Source: Liolophura sinensis
Taxonomy: Eukaryota > Mollusca > Polyplacophora > Chitonida > Chitonidae
Assembly: GCF_032854445.1 (NCBI RefSeq)
Contig: NC_088305.1
Span: 16,665,717-16,729,716 of the forward strand
Length of the DNA: 64,000 nucleotides
Direction of reading: 5' to 3'
The notes under the pieces are model-generated. The model saw only the letters and a list, made by a program, of their open reading frames with translations. It was not told where the DNA came from and did no database searches. Positions 1-10,084 of the stretch are shown one piece after another. The translations under genes were made by a program, and so were the position numbers. Each line of letters begins with the position of its first letter. Position 1 is the first letter of the stretch.

Positions 1-409
1 GGACATTACGGCAGCTCTGTATGTTTTTTTAGTGAATCGATGGTGTTCCCTCTGCATATGTATGTATCACGTTACCCTGTGTGGGAAAGGGCAGGTTTTC
101 CAGTGTTTACTTCAGCAGTAAATTGTGCTAATATGCCTTCATCTCATGTAGTAAGTAAATCCTTCGACTATTACATCTGATTTATGGTCGAGTTAATGTC
201 ATAGTAGTGACACAGGATACATGTAAGGAATTGCTGTAAGAAGAAAAGAGCATTCCCACTCTGGCAGGTTGGCTTTTGTTCACCGTCAGACTACATAGGA
301 TTACAGTGCAGAGAGTAAACTAGCGTAGCGAAGACACTGTGATAGCTGGCAAATGGTGACACGCAACAACTGAAATACAGTCTCTGTCAATTTACCTCAG
401 TTTGGGTTT

Positions 410-1625
410 TATTTTAACGCCATGTGATGGCGAGGCTGTGCTGAGGAATGTATAACTGTACAGACCTGATGAGGACGCTGTACTGAGGAGTGTAAAACTG
501 TACACATGTGATGGTGAGGCTATACTTAGGTGTGTAGAGCGGTACATATCTGATGGTGAGGTTGTACTGAGGAATATAAAATTGTACATATTTGAAGGTG
601 AAGCTGTACTAAGGAGTGTAAAACTGTACACATGTGATGGTGAGCCGCTACTTTGGTGTGTAGAATTTTACACATGTGATGGTGAGGCTGTACTGAGGAA
701 TGTAGAACTGTACACTTGTGATAGTGAGGCTATACTTAGGTGTGTAGAGTGGTACATATCTGATGGTGAGGTTGTACTGAGGAATATAAAATTGTACATA
801 TTTGAAGGTGAAGCTGTACTAAGGAGTGTAGAACCGAACACATCTGATGGTGGGGCTGTACCAAGAAGTATATAACTGTACCCATGTTATGATGAAGGTG
901 TACGGAGGAGTGTAGAACTGTACACATGTGATGATGAGGCTGTACTGGGGAGTGTAGAACTGTACACATGTGATGATGAGGCTGTACGTGTGGCTGTACG
1001 GGGTGTAGAACGGTACACAACTGATGGTTGGACTGTACTAAAAGTGTAGAACTGTACACATTTGATGGTGAGACTATAATGTGTAGCGTAGAACTGTACC
1101 CATGTTATGATGAAGGTGTACTGAGGAGAGTAGAACTGTACACATCTTATGGTGAGTCTGTACTGAGGAGTGTAGAACTGTACACATGTGATGATGAGGC
1201 TGTACGTGTGGCTTTACGGGGGGTAGAATCGTACACATCTGATTGCGAGGCTGTACTGACGAGCGTATAGCTCTACACATGGTGGGTGGGTTTTTGGTGG
1301 GTATTTGGCTGTGGGCTCTGTACATGATTTATATGTCAATTTGTTCAATATTTTTAATTTAAACGGCACAAACTCAATTCATAAGTTTGGTGGGGCTGTA
1401 CTAAGAGTGTAGAACTGTACTTCTGTATAAAGAGCGTAGAACTGTACACATCAGATGATGAGAGTGTACTGAGGAGTGTAGAGCTGTACACATGTGATGC
1501 CCCACCATCAGATGTGTTCGGTTCTACACTCCTCGGTACACCGGCTGTACTGAGGAATGTAGAACTGTACACATCTTATGGTGAGGCTGAACTGGGGAGG
1601 GTAGAACTATACACATCTGTTGGTG
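410..1625. repeat. 42-bp minisatellite, irregular
   Basis: Degenerate tandem copies of a unit of about 42 bp with the core 'tgtagaactgtacacatgtg' followed by a 'gatggtgaggctgtactgagga'-like stretch. The array is interrupted at about 1270-1385 by unrelated sequence and then resumes. Because the unit length is a multiple of three, open frames appear on both strands, but copies differ by indels and no frame runs through the array. I regard it as non-coding. It runs directly into the TIR relic downstream. Confidence 0.85.
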
Positions 1626-1649
1626 GAAGAGAACTTGTTACCAAAAACC

Positions 1650-2052
1650 TGACATCATCAAGAGAATCCATTTGGTTACGACGCTTTGTGTCTTACGAAT
1701 ACTCGGATCGAACTTTCATTCGTGAACAGGTTATTCCAAGTTTGGAAAGGGACGTAGGTTTAAAGCTCTGTATGGACAAGAGATATTTCATACCTAGACT
1801 CTATGTTACTGATAACATTCTACCCGCCATGCAGAACAACATGAAACCCTGATTTTCCTGTCCATCGAAGGTTACCGAAGAGCAAATGGTTTGTGCATGA
1901 GTTGATCATGGCTCGGATGGACAGGATTCATAGCGGCATAGAGGTACTGGTGATGGTTCTGAGTTAGAAAATACCGGCCAGTCAACTTTCCGCTGAGATC
2001 GTAGACGTCATCCACAACCTAATGTACATCGAGATGACTAACAACAGGTAAG
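1650..2052 (+). pseudogene. Toll-like receptor TIR-domain relic
   Basis: Three consecutive reading frames together give most of a TIR domain, the cytoplasmic signalling module of Toll-like receptors. The first (to about 1846) holds a box-1-like RRFVSYEYSDRTF, then IPSLERDVGLKLC and DKRYFIP, which matches box 2 but with Y and R where RD and PG are usual. The second gives TLIFLS (about 1846-1870). The third, from about 1884, gives KWFVHELIMARMDRIHSG, VLVMVLS, an in-frame TAG, then AEIVDVIHNLMYIE. Two frameshifts and the stop make it non-functional. No leucine-rich repeats or transmembrane segment are seen upstream, where the minisatellite begins. TIR identity rests on recalled family motifs; MyD88 or another TIR protein is less likely given the MYIE-like end. 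Confidence 0.75.
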
Positions 2053-2640
2053 GCCAGGCGCTTTACTAGGAGAGACTCGTTTCGGCCATTTAGGCGAACG
2101 AGTTCTCTGGCTCATCCTTTGTGTCAAAAATGAAGGGACTGAGCTCGTCTCCGACTACACTACACATAACGGCATGTCACAAGACAGGTAGATGCGATCA
2201 GAGATAGTTAGATAATAAGATAGTTTTGAGACAGCGATTATGCAGGTGGGTTATAGGTCACACATGCGCAATTTGTGGATCTGTCTCCGTGTAAAGGGCC
2301 ACTGATTAGATAATAATGCCGCACAGACACTACAGGCTGTTGAATTGCCTGCACTTTGTACTATTTTGCAGCTAGTTAAAATATATCATCATTTTGTCTG
2401 AATAGGACTGAAAACTTTGCCCTGTGTTGCTAGCCACCCCACTGCTGTTTACCAAGGTGACAAAGTGCTATGATTTCACTTCCAGCTACAAAAGCTGAAA
2501 AATTGTGGTTATTCCAGGTTGATTTTTCATATGTTGTAGAGAAAAGTGCAAGTTGCAAGTGATGGTATGTCATGAGTAGTAGAGAATGTTTCAAACGTGT
2601 CTTATTGAGAAGGAGGGAGTTGTCGTTGAATCCGCGCTCT
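2053..2640. other. Stretch without recognised feature
   Basis: No gene, tandem repeat or known dispersed repeat was recognised between the TIR relic and the GC-rich promoter-like block. The left end of the Polinton may lie here, but no terminal inverted repeat was identified. Confidence 0.4.
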
Positions 2641-2645
2641 GCGCG

Positions 2646-2960
2646 TGACGTCAGCCGCGTGACGTCACACGCTCTTTGTTGCGCCAAAATGTCACGCGCA
2701 AGAGCATCATCTCCATGTCACGCCAAAACTGACCAATGGGTGAGCTCCATGTCCTTTGCGCCAAAACTCGGTGAGCTCCATTTCGCGCCAAAACTGATGT
2801 CACGTGCGAGAGCAGATCCTTCAGCTCCATGTCGGGCCAAAAGTGACCAATGGGTGAGCTCCATTCACTTCAAAACTGACCAGTGGGGTGACCGCGCGGT
2901 TTTCCGCCTGAATTTCGTTGACCTTCGTGTTGACGGAATAAAAAGAAGGTGCGTCAAGAG
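2646..2960 (+). promoter_or_regulatory. E2F/CRE/CCAAT-rich promoter-like block with TATA-like box
   Basis: Two perfect CRE/ATF palindromes TGACGTCA (2646-2653 and 2660-2667) are followed by repeated E2F-like GCGCCAAAA sites (about 2681, 2720, 2758, with TTTCGCGCCAAAA at 2781-2793), each followed by 'ctgaccaatgggtgagctcc'-type sequence holding CCAAT (2733, 2847). A TATA-like AATAAAAAG lies at 2937-2945. Another E2F plus CCAAT pair is at about 3544-3565. The sites sit in a short degenerate tandem repeat upstream of the zinc-finger and integrase relics, so this may be the element's own promoter. The sites are seen directly; the function is inferred. Confidence 0.45.
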
Positions 2961-3040
2961 AGTGAAGCTCATTCCGGCTATAACGCCTACACAACACCAC
3001 GTTCACGCGGAGAGCATACTACTGACGCTACGCCGCCGTC

Positions 3041-3250
3041 ATGGCTTACGGACAAGGAGGACGAGGAGGAGGAGAGGCTTCGGCAAAGTTTACTTGTTGA
3101 AAGTGTGCCAGGCGCTTTTCCCGGCGGGACAACCGGCTCAGGCAAGAACAGGCACAGCACGCCGAGGGGGAGAGGTCCGAGTTAACTCGCGGCCCGTGCG
3201 CCAGGCCCTTTTCTCTGCGGGTCAACTGGCTGCGACAGGTCACACACACA
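3041..3250 (+). pseudogene. Degenerate C2H2 zinc-finger fragment
   Basis: From the ATG at 3041 the frame reads a Gly/Arg-rich start, then FTC-stop-KCARRFSRRDNRL, which resembles the first half of a C2H2 finger (C-x2-C, F, L) with TGA between the cysteines and no histidine at the expected place. About 25 codons later CARPFSLRVNWL followed by VTHT resembles a second finger. A broken zinc-finger gene at the left of the Polinton is the best reading; chance similarity is possible. Confidence 0.35.
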
Positions 3251-3372
3251 TACACGTACTAGTAATGTATACCTATGGTATCGTATAGTATGTTTCTGTG
3301 GTCATATTCTCTGGATTTGGTGCCTTTTTATGTAAAATGGAATAAAACAATAATTACTGGGCATCATAGATG

Positions 3373-3507
3373 GCAACCCTTGCTCAAGGCAGCCCGTCAA
3401 CATGGACTCAAAGTGAGTCGGGCCCGCGTGCCGGTTTGGCTGACCCAGGAGGACACTTACACGGACTTATACGCTGCACCGTCCCGCTCGACGGCGCTAC
3501 CCTCGTA
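3373..3507 (+). pseudogene. Polinton integrase N-terminal fragment
   Basis: The frame reads LLKAARQHGLKVSRARVPVW followed by LTQEDTYTDLY and ends at a stop after about 45 codons. The 'W-L-x-x-Q-D-T-Y-T' motif is typical of the N-terminal part of Polinton and retrovirus-like integrases, which insert the element into the host chromosome. The catalytic D,D-35-E core that should follow is absent; the next DNA is a GC-rich stretch and then a foldback repeat. The stretch at 3328-3374 is repeated at about 4980-5030, so the fragment sits at a rearrangement junction. Confidence 0.6.
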
Positions 3508-3745
3508 ATGGGTAGGCTTGTAAAGCTTGCGTGTTGAGCCGCTTGGCGCCAAAACGGACCAATGAGGTGGTTGGGTTGGGCGTGTGTGTTATCCTGCTCG
3601 GTTATTGCGTTGAGGTCCGCGCTGAGTCGTCCGGTAAGCGGGGAGGATGAGCGAATCGTGCTCGAAAAGGGAGCAAAATAGCATTGTATAGTGTTACATT
3701 GTATAGCTTTGTTTAGTATAACATTGTAACAGTGTGTATACTATT

Positions 3746-5279
3746 ACTGACATCGATTTCACAACAGGCATTTTCCTATGTAATATTTTTTTGCGGGTCG
3801 AATTTCTTCGCTAACGCTGTTTGCAACCGGAGAAATCACGTGGTCCCTAGCTTCTGGATTGCCTTATAGAATAGCTTGTCATATCTGTTGGTATCGGCAG
3901 TGATACCTTTTCATGTATGTGCAGAAGCGAATAGCGGTCGGCTATGATGACAAGTGGGCTTAGATTAGCCATACAGGCCGCGTGGTCCGTTAGACAAAAA
4001 AAATCAGTAACGTCATCGGTAAGCCCCCTACGGACACCGGCTGCGCTTTCTGTTGAACTCCTAGAATTAGGATCATGTTAATGAGAATGTTATTATTTTG
4101 CTGAGTGTCTAAGCGGCGATGCCCCCGTCTTGTGCGGACACATCGCCTCAAAAAAGGACTCTTCTTTCTCAGTTGGTATATCCGAACAATCACCGTAGTA
4201 TAAACGCATGCCGTATTTCGCACTATAAATGGTCCAGTTCTCGATATTTGAGGTTTACTGGTGAACTGCTTTCTACGTGACACAGTGAGTGTTTCATAAC
4301 CGTATGCTTCCAAGTTATCAGTTTATTTCTCTTGATCCACAAGTGTTCTGCTGTGTGGTTTGAATCCGAAAGTATTGATGACACGGCTCAAACATGTTTG
4401 GTATGGAGAGAAACATATTAGGACAGTTTTAGCATGGGGAATAAATCTACCAATGATAGGGTGTATTATCATTGTATAATGAGTTACTTCCCCTGAATTT
4501 TATGGCGCGAAACATATCACCCACGGCTATTCGCTTCTGCACATACATGAAAAGGTGTGACTGCCGATACTAACAGATAATTATGTGACATGACAAGCTA
4601 TTTTTAGAAGACAATCCAGAAGCTGCAGACAACAAGAAGAAATTTGTCCCGCAAAAATATTACACAAGAATATGCCTGATAACAAATCGATGTCAGCGTT
4701 AGTGTATTCGTTGGATTTGTGTCATTTTCAGCTTTCCAGATAGCCTAGGTGTTTTTCTTGTTTTTTGTGATGTTTTTTTGTACAACATAACGCTAGACCT
4801 GAAGGCCGTCGACTTAAACTGACACATTTATCATACCATCATGCAGTATAAACACATGCCCTGTTTCGTATAGAGAATTTCAAGGGGGAATAACTCTGGG
4901 TCGCTTGTTGACACGGCTATTGTCGGGGAACGCCCTTTGGCGCTATATGGTTAATCTATGCCCACCTGTTTAAACGGATTTATGTAAAACTGAATAAAAC
5001 AATAATTATTGGACATCATAGATGGCGCTGTAGGGCTAATCTAAGCCCGCTTACCATCATGGTTGCTAGGCCATCGCCCGCCGCTATTCGCTTCTGCACA
5101 TACATGAAAAGGTATTACTGCCGATACCAGCAGATAATTGTGTGAAATGACAAGCTATTCTGTCAGACAATCCAGAAGCTAGAGACCATGTGATTTCCCT
5201 GGCTGCAAACAGCGTGGGTGGAGAAATTCGTCCCACAAAAAATATTATATAGGAATTTCTGTTGTCAGATCGATGTCAG
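3746..5279. repeat. Foldback: inverted copies of a ~225-bp segment
   Basis: The segment at 3746-3970 recurs in opposite orientation at about 4522-4705 and again at about 5034-5279. Shared stretches include 'tattcgcttctgcacataca' with 'tgaaaaggt', 'gacaagctatt', 'gacaatccagaagct' and 'atcgatgtcagcg'. The arms are roughly 1 kb apart. This is most simply a nested foldback or MITE-type element, possibly in more than one copy, inserted between the Polinton integrase and polymerase relics. No coding sequence was recognised inside it. Confidence 0.7.
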
Positions 5280-5525
5280 CGATAATGTATTTGTTGGATT
5301 TGTTACATTTTCGGCTTTTCCAGATAGCCTAGGCCGTCGACTAAAACTGACGTATTTATCATACGATGCAGTATAGGCCCATTCAGTATTTTGTACATCA
5401 GAATCAGCAATACCATTTGTGAGAGAGAATTTCAGGGGGAATAAATCTGGGCCGCTTGTTGACACGGCTATAGACGGGGACCAGCCTTTGTCGCTGTATG
5501 GCGCCCACATGTTTAAACGGAATGT
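4522..5525. repeat. Direct duplication of ~450 bp
   Basis: About 4522-4985 and 5070-5525 are diverged direct copies. Shared stretches include 'ccagatagcctagg', 'actgacacatttatcatac' (second copy 'actgacgtatttatcatac'), 'cgcttgttgacacggctat' and 'tgtttaaacgga'. It overlaps the foldback arms and suggests tandem duplication of a nested element. Confidence 0.6.
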
Positions 5526-5574
5526 GACTCTACTATAGTTATATTCTACTGTACTATATTTATAATACAACAAT

Positions 5575-5990
5575 CAAATAAATAAATATATAAATAAATA
5601 TACTATACTATAGTTATATTCTACTCTACCATACCTATACTCTACGATACTATAGCTATACTATGGGATACTATTGTTATACTAGACTAAATATACGGCA
5701 AGCCCCCACGGACGCCGGCTGACACACTGTGCGCGGGGGTGTCGCATCCTCACACGCCCCAGACATTTTACACCCAGTCACCGTGCTATCCGACCGTACT
5801 ATTCCCCTACTGTAGTTTCACTATAGTATAGCTATACAATAGTATAGAATATTCAACGATACTCTACAATACTATAGTTATACTCTGCTATAGTTATACT
5901 CATCTAAACTATACCATAGTTATACTCTACTATACTATACTCTACTATTGTTATCCTCTACTATAGTTATTCTACACTCTACTCTACTTA
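5575..5990. repeat. AT-rich minisatellite of 'tactatagttatactc' type
   Basis: Irregular short repeats built from 'ctatactatagttatattct' and variants, interrupted at about 5693-5815 by a GC-rich insert whose start 'cggcaagcccccacggacgc' matches sequence at about 4017. No gene. Confidence 0.7.
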
Positions 5991-6039
5991 GGCTACTATT
6001 CGACAAGTTTCTGTTACAGACCCAATTTTTCCACCACCG

Positions 6040-7812
6040 CCACTGCAAACAAAGCCAGCTCGAGTGCAGTCGATCAAGGAAAAAGTGAAAGATCCCGGCG
6101 AATCAGTTCCAACGCCACCCGACCCAACCCCTCGACGATCTCCTGTCTAGCAGTGAGAGTGATCTACGGGAACTGTATCGGCAGCATTGGCGTTCGATTA
6201 GGAGCCATTTTCACCGCGACAAGCCAGTCCAAGATTTTTACAATTCCCGGATCAGCGGTCTCGGAGCCATCACCGCCTATATAAACGCGATTTATGAGGA
6301 CCAGCCTTCACCATCAATTACAACTTTGGGTACTTTGGGTTCTCACCGAGCATGTTATGACGTCTAAGCTAACCTGGCCCGGGTGGACGAAGACATGACC
6401 GGCTCAACTGAATAGACGTCCCAACACATCCCCATGAGTGTCAGCGTGAACTCCAATGTAACTACGACTAGCCCGTGTGCTTCATCTCTACCGGCGATCC
6501 CCACGGGCTCGTCGAGCGGATGGCTTACCTCAACATCATCGGTGATACCAGTAGCGCCTATCTCACCGAGCGTTATGCGAAGATCCTGGACGAGTTAGGC
6601 GAGCGCATCGATCCCAACGACACCAGACCGCCTTACAAATTCGTCGCCTATTTCAACCAGCTCCCCATCCTCGGCTCATCTCGGTCAACTACAAGAGTAC
6701 AAGACCCTGCAGGAGACGTGGAGAAAGCACGTTATGAGTACCGTAACAGACCTGCTGCGGTGGTATAACAACCTGGACGTGACGGCGGAGAAGATGGTGG
6801 TGTTCTACCAAACCATGCACGTCGACGTTTTCAAAGGCTGTATTAGCATACAACGGCTCACCCTCCGCTACTTGTTTCACGATTTGCGCTCCGTGTTCAC
6901 GCTCATCGGTGGGAAAGACAAAGACAAGCACGACTATCTAAAGAAAAACATCGTTGGGGCATGAACGATGGGTGACCCGTATACGGGGCGGTAAGCTCTG
7001 TCAGCGGATCGTTGAGTTCGATGCTAATGCATTATAGTTGGCCTACCTTGCCTCAGCCGTGCCGGCGGGTCACTGCATCCGATGGCTACGTGACAGAGAG
7101 AAGTTCGTTCCCTCCGGCACCGCCACACGTCTGGTTGAAAAATGGCTGGACTTCCAGTCGCACCAGCTGGGGGTACCCATCCGCCACCGGCTGAACAATA
7201 CGGAGAAATGGGTGATCGGCAACTCCCGAGACGCATGCTCAGCTGGTGGAGGCTGTCGTCGAAGGCCGGTTGTTTGGCTTCGTCAAATACGACATCCACG
7301 TGACGGAACATCTCAAAGCGGACTTTGCAGAATGTCCACCCATATTTATAAACATCAATGTGAGCCGGGAGGATATAGACCACACCATGGCGGAGTTCGC
7401 GGAAATGAATGAGATCATGCCCGGTTCCAGGCGAATGATGACCGCATATTTCGGTACGGAATTCTGCTGGTCACCCCGTTGCTCCAGTGGTATCTCGGTC
7501 ACGGGCTGGTAATGACCCGCGTCTACTAAGTGATGGAGTACACGTCCGAGCGAGCCTTCTAATCATTCGCGGACGCCTTTACCCAAGGCCGACGAGAGAG
7601 GGACGCCGACCCTGTCGAGGTTCTTATCGGGGAAACGATGAAGTTTTTGGGAAATTCCCGCTATGGCAAAACCGTCACAAATCTGTGACCAGACGAAGAC
7701 GCGCAAGTTACTGGAGAGTTGCGGTGCCATACCGTCGAGCAAATCGATGACCACACCTTTGAAGTGGTGAGCAGCAAGAGGACCATTCGTTACAACCTAC
7801 CCTAGCAAATAG
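6040..7812 (+). pseudogene. Polinton protein-primed DNA polymerase B, broken
   Basis: Family-B polymerases of Polintons copy the element from a protein primer. Recognisable pieces in order: an N-terminal region (about 6145-6330) with SDLRELYRQHWRSIRSHFHR and DFYNSRISGLGAITAYINAI; a middle region around 6600-6960 with PPYKFVAYFNQLPILG and YLFHDLRSVFTLIGGKDKDK; motif A as FDANAL at 7017-7034, where the following Tyr codon is TAG; VEGRLFGFVKYDIHVTEHL (about 7252); MMTAYFGTEF (about 7435) continuing after a frameshift as LLVTPLLQWYLGHGL; and motif B as KFLGNSRYGK (7641-7670). Frames shift several times. The protein ends about 7812 without the C-terminal YxDTDS-type motif, where minus-strand capsid sequence begins. 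Confidence 0.8.
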
Positions 7813-8579
7813 GATGTCCGGACCTTCCTCACCCTCATCTTTACCCAGGTAAACGCGTCCTTGGACGGGGTGAGTCGGATGAGGACGCTCACATTGTTCA
7901 GCAGGCGACGCCGTTGCAGGAACATGTCGCAGTACAGGCGTCCCAGCATATCAACCGACCGACTTTGGGCCGTGAGCTGCAGTCGTTCGCCAAACCCCAC
8001 GTTGGTCTCATCTGTCCTGTGAAATATCTCTGGGGTGTTCGTGTACAACAAGGCGGAAGACAGCTTGGTGTTCTTGGCCTGTGCGCCGTAAGACAATGAC
8101 GTCTCTAAGTATGCACAGTACGGGTACATGTTGGTGGAAGCGGTGATGAGTTTGTAGTTCTGGGAGACGTCTACCTGTTGCCACAGTGAATGCAGCCACA
8201 GGTTAGTCGGAGTTACACTCTTGCCGGCCTCCTCGACCTCTCCCTTTCCGTCGAGGATTTTTGCCTGCAGGTACAACATGGTGTCGGCCAAGTCCAAGTA
8301 AGTGTCACCGTCCGCTTTGTTGATGAGAAATTCCACCCCGTTCTGCGCTGGGCGTAGCGGCTGGCTTTGACCACCAGCTGTTTCCCCCTCCAAAGTGCGT
8401 CGTTTCAAATCCTGGCTCACCGGCACTCCCTCGTCCCATACGTCGTCCATAACTTTCAGTCCGGTACGTAACGCAGTTTTATCCAACGCTTTCACAGCCG
8501 GCTTTAACAAGGGCTGTGCTATTTTGATGAAACTGCCGAGCAAGCCGTGAACACGCTGTACAACGGCACCTCGAAACAC
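7797..8579 (-). pseudogene. Polinton capsid-type protein, fused and truncated
   Basis: An open minus-strand frame of 260 codons. Residues about 1-60 (LLKPAVKALDKTALRTGLKV) resemble the small Polinton protein with a PLLK..AKALGKQALRTG motif (pVI-like). From about residue 75 it resembles the capsid protein often annotated 'F54H12.2-like': NLWLHSLWQQVDVSQNYKLI, NMYPYCAYLETSLSYGAQAK and LLNNVSVLIRLTPSKDAF. In intact elements these are separate genes, so an internal deletion probably joined them. The C-terminus is also cut at the junction with the polymerase relic. It is open but unlikely to be functional. Confidence 0.7.
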
Positions 8580-8655
8580 AGGTAAGCCGTCTCCACCAGC
8601 TTGCTTGGTGTAATAGTGGATGTTGGACTGTACATGGCGGGATCGTCTGCAACGT

Positions 8656-9400
8656 TCATTGCAAAGGTAATGCGCGACGCTGTCGAAAGTGAAGTGTCAG
8701 CACCACTTTACCGCGTTCAAATGCAACGGGTTGGCCCGTGTCGTCCCTGATATCAATTTCCACCGTCGAGAAAGGCTTGCTCCTCACGGGGATGTATTCC
8801 ACGTGTTGGACGGTCTTGGAGATGTGCTCCCGTACTTCCCCTTCGTGGTGACCAGCCGCAGCAGCGGGACCAACGGGTCTCCCACCACGCGGTTCGACAA
8901 TTTTCGTGTACACGTACAGCGTAGGTGTGGTGGCATGTAAATCCTCGGCACCGGTATGCGGCAGATCCGCTGACCCCAAGAGCCAATCGTGCGGTAAATT
9001 CATGAGCTGCTTCAGATGCGGGCTGAAACCCAGCCCAAGTTGTTTCTGAAACCGCAGGCTGTATTTCCGCTGCACATCATCGAAACCGAACGTGAAATCA
9101 CCAGCGTGAGCCTTGAGTAAAGGGATGTGTGTATGTTTCAACAAGTCGGTCAGACCCCGGACGAGGTCTTTGGGTGAAGGGTAATAGCCTGCTGGCAATG
9201 TCAACTTATGCTTAGCGCGGTGGGGGTCCTCCTTGGAGTTTACGACATACCACACTTCGTCTTGCCGCACGTTGAAACAGGTCCAAAGGTACTGTATTTC
9301 TACCAACCCACATTTCGAGTCACCAGTCAAATGCATTGGCGGACTGACCGTCTTTTCATCTGGCGCCGTTATTTAATATACAGACTCCACTTTATCGGGG
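8656..9400 (-). pseudogene. Polinton penton-like (minor capsid) protein relic
   Basis: A minus-strand frame from the ATG at 9336 gives 226 codons with GLVEIQYLWTCFNVRQDEVW, LPAGYYPSPKDLVRGLTDLL, TPTLYVYTKIVEP, EHISKTVQHVEYIPVRSKPF and a C-terminal block EIDIRDDTGQPVAFERGKVV. This is the pattern of the Polinton protein proposed to form capsid vertices. The N-terminus is short of the usual start by roughly 30 residues, and a middle section (GGRPVGPAAAAGHHEG) looks shifted in frame. It lies just upstream, in transcription order, of the capsid fusion. Confidence 0.7.
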
Positions 9401-9539
9401 GTACGATGGCTGGAGACGGACGCCGCTGTTGTCGTCCCTTGGGTCGGCGTGGTGTGGTGATGGTGGTCGTGGTTTTGGCGGGAGGGGGGGGGGGGGGTGG
9501 AAAGGGAGGGCGAGAACGGGCAGAGACCGTGATGTTGTA

Positions 9540-10060
9540 GGGAATTTTTTCGACTCTGCTGTTGTGTCCATCTTTTCCCGCACTCAATCGCGCCAGCGAT
9601 CATGGTATGATGCCTCGGTGTCGCCCCAGAGCAGAGCAGCCTTTCGCCGTAAAACGATGGGGACGCTGTCTAAAATCTCCCTCTCGCTCAACCGACCGAC
9701 AGGTTTGGCGGTACGCCGTCGCGCTAGGCTGCTGCGCGGCTTGGTATTGATCTTGGAACGCACGGTACCGTTGAATGATGTGGTGATATCGCTGTATTTT
9801 CTCTTCGACAGAGAGAATCGTGTAGTGGAGGATCGATGCCATCTCTTGGTAGAGCGCGTTGAGGGCTTGAACAGTACTGGGCACGGGGTACCGTGAGACA
9901 GGTTACGGGGCTGGTGGCCAAGTGAGCATGTCTAAGAGCCACGGCTCGACCAACACTCTTGTCGTGCTGCATTATCTCCCACCAGCTATGCTCTGAACGA
10001 TGCCAACGGTGAGGAGAGGGCTGAGCAGCGCTCCAACGAGACCACCGCGTTGAACAATCC
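9540..10060 (-). pseudogene. Polinton-associated structural protein relic
   Basis: Minus-strand pieces read LLTVGIVQSIAGG, then after a stop VLVEPWLLDMLTWPPAP, then STVQALNALYQEMASIL and SVEEKIQRYHHIIQRYRAF. The last parts resemble the 'LDxEMxxIL...SDEEKxxxYNQxLQRYL' protein that precedes the penton-like gene in many Polintons. Internal stops are present. The adjoining 9369-9540 stretch is low-complexity Pro/Gly sequence around a G-run at 9486-9498. Confidence 0.55.
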
Positions 10061-10084
10061 GTCCTTTCTTATAATTCGTGGTCA

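Larger units (their letters stand above)
2640..10060. mobile_element. Decayed Polinton/Maverick DNA transposon
   Basis: A cluster of relics of the genes typical of Polintons, self-synthesising DNA transposons related to adenovirus-like viruses: a short integrase piece and protein-primed polymerase B on the plus strand, converging on capsid-type genes on the minus strand. All are broken by stops, frameshifts or deletions. A foldback repeat cluster (about 3.75-5.5 kb) and an AT-rich minisatellite separate integrase from polymerase. Expected parts not seen are the integrase catalytic core, the polymerase C-terminal motif, the packaging ATPase, the protease and clear terminal inverted repeats. 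The right side abuts a Penelope-like fragment. Outer boundaries are estimates. Confidence 0.8.

Noticed and set aside
392-1325. Short frames in the 42-bp array at the window start
   Set aside because: They are broken by indels between units and run on both strands.
9360-9610. Proline/threonine-rich frames around 9369-9603
   Set aside because: They arise from a G-run and low-complexity sequence inside the Polinton relic and overlap each other in three frames.
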